From an uncultured Austwickia sp. (GTDB lineage: Bacteria > Actinomycetota > Actinomycetes > Actinomycetales > Dermatophilaceae): 5,098 nucleotides of DNA. The translations under genes were made by a program, and so were the position numbers. Shown piece by piece: positions 1-4,904 of the stretch. Below the pieces are notes generated by a model. That model saw only the letters and a program-made list of their open reading frames with translations. It searched no databases and had not been told where the DNA came from. The stretch covers positions 1-5,098 of the forward strand of contig CAKUSI010000291.1 in NCBI GenBank assembly GCA_934678955.1. The letters are read 5' to 3'. Every line of letters starts with the position of its first letter. Position 1 is the first letter of the stretch.

Positions 1-1073
1 ACATCGCGGAGCACGGGCATGTTGTGGACGCGCCCGGGCTCAAGCCGGAGCACTACGAGGTGTTCGACTGCGCGATGGGCGAGCGGGCGATCTCCCCGAT
101 GGGGCACGTCCGGATGATGGCGGCCTGCCAGCCGTTCCTCTCGGGCGCGATCAGCAAGACCGTCAACCTGCCCGAGACGGCCACCGTCGAGGACATCGAG
201 GAGGTCTACCTCCAGGGCTGGAAGCTCGGGCTGAAGGCGCTGGCCGTCTACCGAGACAACTGCAAGGTCGGCCAGCCGCTGTCCGACGCGAAGGCGAAGG
301 GCGCCGACGCCGAGACGGCCGCTCCGAAGGTCGAGCGGGTCATCGAATACCGTCCGGTGCGCAAGCGCCTGCCGAAGCGGCGTCAGTCGGTGACGACGTC
401 GTTCACGGTCGGCGGCGCGGAGGGCTACCTGACGGCCTCCAGCTACCCGGACGACGGGCTGGGCGAGATCTTCCTGAAGTTCGGCAAGCAGGGCTCGACC
501 CTCGCCGGCCTGATGGACGCCTTCTCGCTCGCGGTGTCGGTCGCGCTGCAGTACGGGGTGCCGCTGGAGACGTACGTCGAGAAGTTCACGAACCTGCGCT
601 TCGAGCCCGCCGGCCTGACCGACGACCCGGACGTGCGGATGGCGCAGTCGATCATGGACTACGTGTTCCGCCGCCTGGCGCTGGACTACCTCGACTTCGA
701 CACGCGCTCGTTCATGGGCATCCACACGGCGCAGGAGCGGGCCCGCCAGCTGGAGACCGGCTCGTACGCTCCGGTGTCCGACTCGCAGGAGGACATCGAG
801 GAGGCGCTGGAGGGGTACTCGCAGAGCGCCGCCGAGAAGCACCCGCCGGCGACGGCGACCCACCTGGCGCACACGCTGGAGATCAAGTCCGGCTCGGGCG
901 TGGCGGCGGCGAAGGAGGCAGACCCGCACGTGCACAGCTCAGCCGAGCTGATGGAGCAGTTCCACGGCAAGGTCGCCGACGCCCCCATGTGTATGACGTG
1001 CGGGATCAAGATGCGCCCCGCGGGGAGCTGCTATGTGTGTGAGGGCTGCGGGAGCACCTCCGGCTGCAGCTGA
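1..1073 (+). CDS. nrdJ: Vitamin B12-dependent (class II) ribonucleotide reductase, C-terminal part, 5' truncated
   Basis: This enzyme reduces ribonucleotides to deoxyribonucleotides using adenosylcobalamin as radical source, in the cytoplasm and without needing oxygen. About 356 codons are visible; the reading frame is open to the left edge (first full codon at base 3), so the start lies outside. Seen in order: the end of the catalytic barrel with the NrdJ-like stretch QPFLSGAISKTVNLP (bases 129-173); a Lys/Arg-rich linker; a TSCPD-type domain (about 370-740) with TSFTVGG, YPDDGLGEIF and RFEPAGLTDDPDVRMAQSI; a low-complexity linker (about 745-960); and a Cys-rich tail with Cys codons at 990, 999, 1029, 1038, 1047 and 1065, ending CGSTSGCS. 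The tail (CxxC, then CxxCxxC, then a near-terminal Cys) is the known zinc/redox arm of actinobacterial NrdJ, which re-reduces the active site. The stop is TGA at 1071. The actinobacterial cobalamin riboswitch and nrdR often linked to this gene would be upstream and cannot be seen. Confidence 0.97.
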   Translation, partial: IAEHGHVVDAPGLKPEHYEVFDCAMGERAISPMGHVRMMAACQPFLSGAISKTVNLPETATVEDIEEVYLQGWKLGLKALAVYRDNCKVGQPLSDAKAKGADAETAAPKVERVIEYRPVRKRLPKRRQSVTTSFTVGGAEGYLTASSYPDDGLGEIFLKFGKQGSTLAGLMDAFSLAVSVALQYGVPLETYVEKFTNLRFEPAGLTDDPDVRMAQSIMDYVFRRLALDYLDFDTRSFMGIHTAQERARQLETGSYAPVSDSQEDIEEALEGYSQSAAEKHPPATATHLAHTLEIKSGSGVAAAKEADPHVHSSAELMEQFHGKVADAPMCMTCGIKMRPAGSCYVCEGCGSTSGCS

Positions 1074-1093
1074 GCCGCGCTGACCAGACCCGC

Positions 1094-1128
1094 CGTGGTG
1101 GGCCGACCTGCGGGGGCGCCCCACCACG
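1094..1128 (+). terminator. Putative nrdJ terminator hairpin
   Basis: A perfect 9-bp inverted repeat, CGTGGTGGG (1094-1102) and CCCACCACG (1120-1128), encloses a 17-nt loop and begins 20 nt after the nrdJ stop codon. No T-run follows, which is usual for high-GC actinobacterial terminators. Function is inferred from position and structure only. Confidence 0.5.
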
Positions 1129-1130
1129 CG

Positions 1131-1209
1131 GTCGTGTGGCGCGCCGTCGTGTGGGCTGCCGCGCCGTCGTTCGTATGGATGGCCGCCGTCTTTCGTATGG
1201 ATGAGGGCC
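1131..1209. repeat. Degenerate direct repeats (GTCGT...GCC units)
   Basis: Four successive units begin with GTCGT or GTCTT at 1131, 1146, 1166 and 1188 and end in GCC, with lengths of about 15, 20, 22 and 22 bp. The last two units match at 18 of 22 positions and share the core TTCGTATGGATG. The block is non-coding on both strands as far as I can tell. It looks like decayed tandem duplication inside the nrdJ/AEC convergent spacer. No function can be assigned. Confidence 0.5.
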
Positions 1210-1214
1210 CGCTG

Positions 1215-1256
1215 CCGCGCATGGAACCCCGCGCATCCGCGGGGTTCCATGCGCGG
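1215..1256. terminator. Perfect 19-bp inverted repeat with 4-nt loop; probable bidirectional terminator or palindromic repeat element
   Basis: The left arm at 1215-1233 is exactly complementary to the right arm at 1238-1256, with the loop CATC at 1234-1237. The stem core is ATGGAACCCCGCG with its reverse complement; 13 to 14 of the 19 pairs are G:C, so a transcript of either strand would fold very stably. It lies between two convergent genes, 141 nt past the nrdJ stop and about 150 nt past the AEC stop. A bidirectional terminator is the simplest reading. No T-tract follows on either side, so it could instead be a copy of a genome-wide palindromic repeat family. Confidence 0.65.
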
Positions 1257-1274
1257 ATCCGGTGCGCTGCCGGC

Positions 1275-1309
1275 GGTTCCGGGCGCGGATCATGGACTCC
1301 GACGGAACC
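1275..1309. other. Weak inverted repeat in the convergent spacer
   Basis: GGTTCCG (1275-1281) is complementary to CGGAACC (1303-1309) across a 21-nt loop. The GGTTCC/GGAACC core also occurs in the neighbouring 19-bp hairpin, so the two could pair in alternative ways. On its own a 7-bp stem with a long loop is weak evidence. No other gene or RNA signal was found in this part of the spacer. Confidence 0.25.
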
Positions 1310-1324
1310 AGAGCCACACGCGCG

Positions 1325-1343
1325 GGGCCGGCACAGCCGGCCC
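1325..1343 (-). terminator. Putative terminator hairpin of the AEC transporter gene
   Basis: GGGCCGGC (1325-1332) and GCCGGCCC (1336-1343) form a perfect 8-bp all-G:C stem around the 3-nt loop ACA. It lies 65 nt beyond the stop codon of the minus-strand transporter gene. The right arm is part of the first unit of the adjoining 20-bp tandem repeat. There is no T-run; the terminator role is inferred. Confidence 0.5.
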
Positions 1344-1416
1344 AAGGTCACAGCAGCCAGCCAAAGGTCACGCAGGCTGGCCAGAGGTCACAGCAGCCGG
1401 CCCGAGGTCAGCGCAG
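1337..1416. repeat. 20-bp tandem direct repeat, four copies
   Basis: Four imperfect 20-bp units occupy 1337-1356, 1357-1376, 1377-1396 and 1397-1416, and a short partial fifth follows. AGGTCA recurs at exactly 20-bp intervals (1345, 1365, 1385, 1405). The last copy overlaps the final codons and TGA stop (1408-1410) of the minus-strand transporter gene. Read on the minus strand, each unit therefore carries a copy of TGACCT. Because 20 is not a multiple of three, the successive TGA codons fall in all three frames. This looks like slippage amplification of the gene's 3' end, though a protein-binding array is possible. Confidence 0.8.
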
Positions 1417-2370
1417 CAGGCCCGCCGCAGCGGTGAACGTGCCGAAGCTCAGCACCGTCGACACCAGGATGACCCGCGCGATCCGTCCGTTGTCGGCGCC
1501 GAACCGCTCGGCGAGCACCGAGATGTTCGCGGCGCTCGGCAGCGCGGCGGTGAGCACGAGGACTGCCAGCGCAACCGGGGCCAGCCCCAGCCCCGCGGCG
1601 ATGGCGGCCGTGCCCACCGTCCACATGGCCAAGGGGTGGGCGAGGAGCTTCAGCGCGGACAGCCAGCCGATGTCGGCGCCCGCGCCGCGCCCGGGCGTCC
1701 GCGGTCGCGGGGTCATCTGCGCCCGCGCCAGCACGGCCCCGATCGTGAACAACGCGGCCGGGGAGGCCGCCTGAGCGAGCATCTCGATCGTGGTCTGTAC
1801 GGGCGTGGGCAGGTCCAGGTCGACCCACCCCGCCAGGCAGCCCAGCGCGATGGCCCAGGGCAGCGGGTTGCTCGCCATCCGCCGGGCGGCGACGAGGAGT
1901 TCGGGCAGCACCCCCCGGTCTGATTGCCCGCGATGTGCGAGCGTGAGCGCCAGCGACTGGAACACGATGATGTCGACGAGCAGGCTGGCGATGATCGGGC
2001 CGGCCGCCGCGTCCCCGAACAGGGACGTGAGCAGCGGAATCCCCATGAACCCGGAATTCGGGATGATCGCGATGAGCCCCCCGAAGGAGGCGTCGAGCCA
2101 GGTGTGTCCCGCGCGCCGCGCGGGCAGCACCCCGAGGGTCAACACCACCAGGCCCGCCAGGAGCCACACGCCCAGCACCACCGGGTCGAGGAATTCGGCG
2201 ATCGGGGTGCGCGCCCCGAAGTCGTACAGCATCGCGGTGAGGGCGAAATACAGCACGAACACGTTGAGTCCGGGGACCGCCGCCAGCGGGAGCAGGCCGC
2301 CGCGGGCGGCGAGGAACCCGATCAGGATCAACGCGAAGAACGGAAAGGTCGCCGCCAGGACTGCTGCCAC
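1408..2370 (-). CDS. AEC (auxin efflux carrier-like) family transporter
   Basis: This is an integral membrane transporter of the AEC family, whose bacterial members export or exchange small organic anions; the substrate cannot be told from sequence. The 320-residue product has about ten hydrophobic segments (roughly residues 2-22, 33-53, 64-84, 97-117, 121-145, 170-188, 198-216, 237-258, 264-282, 297-318) in a five-plus-five arrangement with a hydrophilic central loop (146-168). Family marks are IIPNSGFMGIPLL (102-114) in helix four, and ALPSAANISVLAERFG (276-291) followed by VSTVLSFGTFT near the end. I chose the GTG at 2370 because VAAVLAATFPFFALILIG is the usual AEC N-terminus. A GTG at 2469 would add 33 hydrophilic residues and swallow the divergent promoter. 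No strong Shine-Dalgarno is seen upstream (GAAGATGAG at best). It converges with nrdJ and diverges from the gene at 2488. Confidence 0.9.
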   Translation of the reverse strand: MAAVLAATFPFFALILIGFLAARGGLLPLAAVPGLNVFVLYFALTAMLYDFGARTPIAEFLDPVVLGVWLLAGLVVLTLGVLPARRAGHTWLDASFGGLIAIIPNSGFMGIPLLTSLFGDAAAGPIIASLLVDIIVFQSLALTLAHRGQSDRGVLPELLVAARRMASNPLPWAIALGCLAGWVDLDLPTPVQTTIEMLAQAASPAALFTIGAVLARAQMTPRPRTPGRGAGADIGWLSALKLLAHPLAMWTVGTAAIAAGLGLAPVALAVLVLTAALPSAANISVLAERFGADNGRIARVILVSTVLSFGTFTAAAGLLR

Positions 2371-2429
2371 GCGCTCATCTTCGCTGCGGCCCGCCTCGCG
2401 CACCCGGTCGTCACCGAATGCCGGGACCG

Positions 2430-2459
2430 AGCGTACCTGTGGATAACAAACGACATCAA
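2430..2459 (-). promoter_or_regulatory. Candidate sigma-A-type promoter for the AEC transporter gene
   Basis: On the minus strand TTGATG (complement of 2454-2459) and TACGCT (complement of 2430-2435) are separated by 18 nt. They match the -35 and TANNNT-type -10 consensus only partly. A start just downstream would leave a leader of about 50 nt before the GTG at 2370. The DnaA box at 2438-2446 lies inside the spacer. Prediction from motif and position only. Confidence 0.35.
2438..2446 (-). promoter_or_regulatory. Perfect DnaA box (TTATCCACA)
   Basis: The plus strand reads TGTGGATAA, whose complement TTATCCACA is the exact strong 9-mer consensus bound by the replication initiator DnaA. It sits in the AT-richer divergent region between the AEC transporter gene and the gene at 2488, within the likely core promoter of the former. 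Only one box is seen, and neither dnaA, dnaN nor an AT-rich unwinding element is nearby, so this is not an origin. It may be a DnaA regulatory or titration site, or a chance match. Confidence 0.5.
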
Positions 2460-2479
2460 ACCGCGTCACACGGCATCAT
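2450..2479 (+). promoter_or_regulatory. Candidate promoter for the gene at 2488, possibly leaderless
   Basis: ACGACA (2450-2455) and CATCAT (2474-2479) are separated by 18 nt, each matching the -35 and -10 consensus at four of six positions. The -10 ends 8 nt before the ATG at 2488, and no Shine-Dalgarno precedes that ATG. This fits a leaderless transcript, which is common in actinobacteria. Prediction only. Confidence 0.35.
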
Positions 2480-2487
2480 TTCGTGGC

Positions 2488-2949
2488 ATGAACCTCCACG
2501 AGATGCCCCCGCCCGCGACACTGTCTTTCGACGAACTCCCTTCGGACTGGCCGAGCCGCCCGCTCACCGACCCCTTGATCGCCTCCGGAGTGGTGGACCT
2601 GTGCGTGCCGCTCCGGGACCGAAGCGCCTGGAGCGTGGCCGTCCTCCTGTGCGACGCGAGTTCCCGCCTGCTGCAGCCGTGCCTCGTCGGCGACGTGCCG
2701 CGGGTCTGCAACGACCTGGACAAGGTCCGGCTGCTCAAGCCGTTCGCGCAGTTCGCGCGCGAGCGCGACGGTGGGCTGCTGGTGGTCCGGGCGCGCCCCG
2801 GCGAGCGCGCCGCCGACGAGGAGGACCGATCCTGGGCGCGGGTGGCCCAGCGCGCCTGCGAGGTGCGCTCGGTACGCCTCGTCGGGGTCTGGCTCGCCAC
2901 GCCGCGCGGGGTGTGCCGCCTCGACGACCCGCACCGTCTCGCCGCCTGA
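2488..2949 (+). CDS. Conserved-looking hypothetical protein, 153 aa; possible degenerate JAB/RadC-like fold
   Basis: I do not recognise a named family with certainty. The product is soluble, with no signal peptide or membrane segment. It opens with a short Pro-rich stretch and SFDELPSDWPSRPLTDP (13-29). A hydrophobic core follows: VVDLCVPLRDRSAWSVAVLLCDASSRLLQPC (35-65), a helical region (71-93), GLLVVRARPG (96-105), a helix with D..W...A...C (113-124) and VRLVGVWLATPRGV (129-142). This order loosely resembles RadC/JAB proteins, with a strand pair ending in a 'LLCDA..RLL' turn, then a strand leading to a loop, then a helix and 'LLG' strand. The metal-binding HxHPSG is replaced by VRARPG, so it would be catalytically dead. 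The start ATG at 2488 fits the upstream promoter; an ATG at 2503 is the alternative. The gene is divergent from the AEC transporter and 83 nt upstream of the DUF2237 gene. GC-rich codon use supports real coding. Confidence 0.75.
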   Translation: MNLHEMPPPATLSFDELPSDWPSRPLTDPLIASGVVDLCVPLRDRSAWSVAVLLCDASSRLLQPCLVGDVPRVCNDLDKVRLLKPFAQFARERDGGLLVVRARPGERAADEEDRSWARVAQRACEVRSVRLVGVWLATPRGVCRLDDPHRLAA

Positions 2950-3019
2950 GCTCACCCTCCGGAAGGGCTTGCCCGGGCGAGTTCCAGGTCGTCGGCCGGT
3001 GCGGTTCGTTCCAGGCCAG

Positions 3020-3025
3020 TAGCAT
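3020..3025 (+). promoter_or_regulatory. -10 element (TAGCAT) for a leaderless DUF2237 gene
   Basis: TAGCAT matches the actinobacterial TANNNT -10 motif. Exactly seven bases separate it from the ATG at 3033, placing the transcription start at the A of the start codon. No Shine-Dalgarno precedes this ATG, which supports leaderless translation. I see no convincing -35. Confidence 0.55.
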
Positions 3026-3032
3026 TCCCGGT

Positions 3033-3434
3033 ATGGCGGCCCTCAACGTGTACGGCGAAGAGTTGCAGCCCTGCAGCACGGATCCGATGACCGGATTCTT
3101 CCGGGACGGCAACTGCATCCTGGGCAGTCAGGCCCTCGGCGGACACACCGTGTGCGTGGTGGCCACGGAGGAGTTCCTCCGCCACCAGGTCGCCACCGGC
3201 AATGATCTCGTCACCCCCGCCCCGCACTTCGCGTTCCCCGGCCTCAAGCCCGGCGACTCCTGGTGCGTGCTGGCGGCCCGGTGGCGGCAGGCATACGAGG
3301 ACGGGTGCGCCTCACCCGTCCGCTTGGCCGCCACCAACATCCTCGCCCTCGAGGTCGTGCCGCGGGAGTGGCTCCTCGAGCACGCCGTGGACGCGCCAGA
3401 CGACCTCAGCGAGCTCCTCGGCCCGGCCAGCTGA
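3033..3434 (+). CDS. DUF2237 family protein
   Basis: This is a small soluble protein of 133 residues belonging to DUF2237, a widespread bacterial family of unknown biochemical function. The whole family pattern is present: NVYGEELQPCSTDPMTGFFRDG (5-26 in two halves, NVYGEELQPC and STDPMTGFFRDG), HTVC (38-41), TEEFL (45-49), GNDLVTPAP..AFPGLKPGD (56-75), WCVLAARWRQAYE (77-89) and a terminal ALEVVP (105-110). Cysteines lie at 14, 28, 41, 78 and 92; those in PCSTDP, HTVC and SWC are the family-conserved ones and suggest metal or redox chemistry, which is inference. Homologues are about 120 residues, so this one has a short acidic C-terminal addition. The ATG at 3033 is chosen because it lies just before the conserved N-terminus and seven bases after a TAGCAT -10. 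It ends convergent with the FUSC gene, 50 nt apart. Confidence 0.93.
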   Translation: MAALNVYGEELQPCSTDPMTGFFRDGNCILGSQALGGHTVCVVATEEFLRHQVATGNDLVTPAPHFAFPGLKPGDSWCVLAARWRQAYEDGCASPVRLAATNILALEVVPREWLLEHAVDAPDDLSELLGPAS

Positions 3435-3461
3435 CCCCGCCCGTTCACCCGGCCGGCTGGC
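3426..3461. terminator. Weak hairpin between DUF2237 and FUSC genes
   Basis: GCCAGCTG (3426-3433) can pair with CGGCTGGC (3454-3461), including one G:U pair, around a 20-nt loop. It overlaps the DUF2237 stop codon and lies in the 50-nt convergent gap. No T-run follows. It is the only terminator-like structure I find between these two genes, and the support is thin. Confidence 0.3.
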
Positions 3462-3484
3462 GCAGGCCCCTCACAGGTCGGCGA

Positions 3485-4867
3485 TCAGCGCGCCGGATCG
3501 TCGGGGGAGGGGGAGGGCCACAGACCATCGTCCGCGGGCGGGGAAGACGCGGGATCCACGGGAGTGCCATACCCCAGCGCGTACCGGGCGAGCGGCAACG
3601 GCAAGGGCATCGGCGAGGGTCGCGTGGCCTTGCCATGGCCCGCGGCGCTCCGCCGCCGCGCCCGCTCCTCCACGTCCAGGTGGCTCAGGACCCCCTCGAT
3701 CGCGGCGAGGACCGAGCCGTGCAGGAGCCAGGTGGACGGGTCGTCGCGGCCGTCCACGAAGTAGAGCTCGGTCAGGATGGCGCGGGTCTCCCGCAGGATC
3801 TCCAGGGTCTCCGCGAGGGCGTCCTCCGCCTCCAGCCGGCGCCCCTCGGCCTCGGCGACGACAAGCGTCCCGAACGCCTCGGCCGCGTCCGCCATGTCCA
3901 GCAGGACCACCGAGAAGGCGCCGCGGAGTTCCTCGTCGTGCCCGGCCGCGATTCTGTCGGCGTCGCCCGACCCGTCGTGGCCGGCAGCGCGCCCGCCCCC
4001 TGGGCCGCTCGGGTCGACCGAGGGCGGCAGGTGGTCCTGCAGCGTCTCGAACATGACCCGGAGCGAGAGGACCGTGGACTCCAGCGCGGCCAGGCCGCTG
4101 CGCAGCGAGGGGACCACGTTCGCGCGGGCCAGGGAGCGCGGGTTGAGTTTGCGGCGCTCCTCCACCTCCGCGACGGTGCCGTCGGCGGCGAGGACGAGGG
4201 GTGCCAACTCGTGGGTCTGCAGGCGCCACGTGGAGAGGCGGTCGGCGTCCACGCGCTCCACGATCTCGTTGCCCGCCCGCCGCAGCAGACCCGCCGTGGC
4301 GTCGGCGACCTCCCGGACCGCGTCCGCCCCGCGCTGCGCCGCGATCGGCGGCGGGAACAGCAGGGTGAACGCCACGCCCACACCCGCCCCCACCAGCGTG
4401 TTGAGCACGCGGGTGCCGGCCGCCGTCTCGTGCTGGGACACCCCCAGGATCAGCATCGCGCTGATCGGCGCCTCGAGCAGGGAATCCCGCAGCCGCAGCA
4501 AGTGGCCGGCGATCAGGGCCGAGGCGATCACCAGGCCGAGACTCGCCCAGCTCAGCCCGACCCAGCTCGAGACCACGATCGCGAGGAACACCCCGGTCAG
4601 GACCGCGGCGATCCGCAAGAGGCTCATCCGCAGGGTCGCGTACAGACTGGTCTGCACCACCAGCAGCGCCGTGAGCGGTCCGGTCAGGTCCGTGCCCCCG
4701 GGGATGAGGGCCTTGCCGAGCAGATAGGCCAGCACCGACGCGCTCGTCAGCCGCGCGATGTCCTTGAGCGCGGAGGCGGCCCGGCGCCGGATGCGGGCCA
4801 GGTCGCGGCGGCGGATCCGCCTCCGCGACAGGCTCTCCGCGAGCAGGCTCAGGGTCGGTGACCTCAC
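3485..4867 (-). CDS. FUSC / aromatic acid exporter-like membrane protein
   Basis: The 460-residue product has an Arg-rich cytoplasmic N-terminus (15-30), then about six membrane segments (roughly 41-58, 62-79, 84-103, 106-122, 134-150, 152-172), and a long soluble, largely helical C-terminal part. In the membrane part, GPLTALLVVQTSLYATLRMS (63-82) followed by RIAAVLTGVFLAIVVS (85-100) matches the conserved core of FUSC and aromatic-acid-exporter (ArAE-type) proteins. These export small aromatic or related acids in characterised relatives; the substrate here is unknown. It is a half-size version with one membrane domain, unlike AaeB-type proteins with two. The tail (about 415-460) is Pro-rich and probably disordered; residues 284-305 are a Gly/Asp-rich linker. 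I chose GTG at 4867. GTG 4912 or ATG 4906 would add 15 or 13 residues but overlap the start of the divergent DUF445 gene. No clear Shine-Dalgarno is seen for any choice. Confidence 0.87.
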   Translation of the reverse strand: MRSPTLSLLAESLSRRRIRRRDLARIRRRAASALKDIARLTSASVLAYLLGKALIPGGTDLTGPLTALLVVQTSLYATLRMSLLRIAAVLTGVFLAIVVSSWVGLSWASLGLVIASALIAGHLLRLRDSLLEAPISAMLILGVSQHETAAGTRVLNTLVGAGVGVAFTLLFPPPIAAQRGADAVREVADATAGLLRRAGNEIVERVDADRLSTWRLQTHELAPLVLAADGTVAEVEERRKLNPRSLARANVVPSLRSGLAALESTVLSLRVMFETLQDHLPPSVDPSGPGGGRAAGHDGSGDADRIAAGHDEELRGAFSVVLLDMADAAEAFGTLVVAEAEGRRLEAEDALAETLEILRETRAILTELYFVDGRDDPSTWLLHGSVLAAIEGVLSHLDVEERARRRSAAGHGKATRPSPMPLPLPLARYALGYGTPVDPASSPPADDGLWPSPSPDDPAR

Positions 4868-4889
4868 TCGCGCAGGATCGCACGCCGTC

Positions 4890-4896
4890 GGAGAGA
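4890..4896 (+). promoter_or_regulatory. Ribosome binding site of the DUF445 gene
   Basis: GGAGAGA ends 8 nt before the ATG at 4905 and matches the anti-Shine-Dalgarno well. It is the clearest ribosome binding site in the window and fixes the DUF445 start. It lies inside the 37-nt gap between the two divergent genes if the FUSC gene starts at 4867. Confidence 0.7.
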
Positions 4897-4904
4897 ATGC
4901 GCCC

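Noticed and set aside
420..460. The TSCPD-type domain of NrdJ lacks the cysteine of the name-giving motif (SSYPDD here)
   Set aside because: Actinobacterial NrdJ proteins normally have a serine/tyrosine form at this place, so it is not a sign of a broken enzyme.
1095..1923. Open frames on the plus strand spanning the nrdJ/AEC spacer and running into the transporter gene
   Set aside because: They translate hairpins and repeats into low-complexity Arg/Ala/Gly sequence, have no ribosome binding site, and conflict with the AEC gene on the other strand.
2441..2449. GGATAACAA resembles part of the E. coli lac operator
   Set aside because: The match is only 9 bases, the symmetric other half is absent, and there is no LacI-type regulator or sugar gene nearby. 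The overlapping DnaA box is a better reading.
2371..2469. A 33-codon N-terminal extension of the AEC transporter from a GTG at 2469
   Set aside because: The added residues are hydrophilic and unlike AEC proteins, which begin directly with the first membrane helix. It would also cover the divergent promoter and DnaA box.
2968..2981. Near-palindrome CTTGCCCGGGCGAG between the hypothetical gene and DUF2237
   Set aside because: It has no loop to form a stable hairpin at full length and no T-run, and short GC palindromes are common at this composition.
3263..4861. A 532-codon open frame on the plus strand opposite the FUSC-like gene, and a 517-codon minus-strand frame over 3471-5024
   Set aside because: Both are rich in Arg, Gly, Pro and Gln with no hydrophobic segments or recognisable motif. 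Long stop-free shadow frames are expected in such GC-rich DNA, and the minus frame 3485-4867 shows clear FUSC membrane segments.
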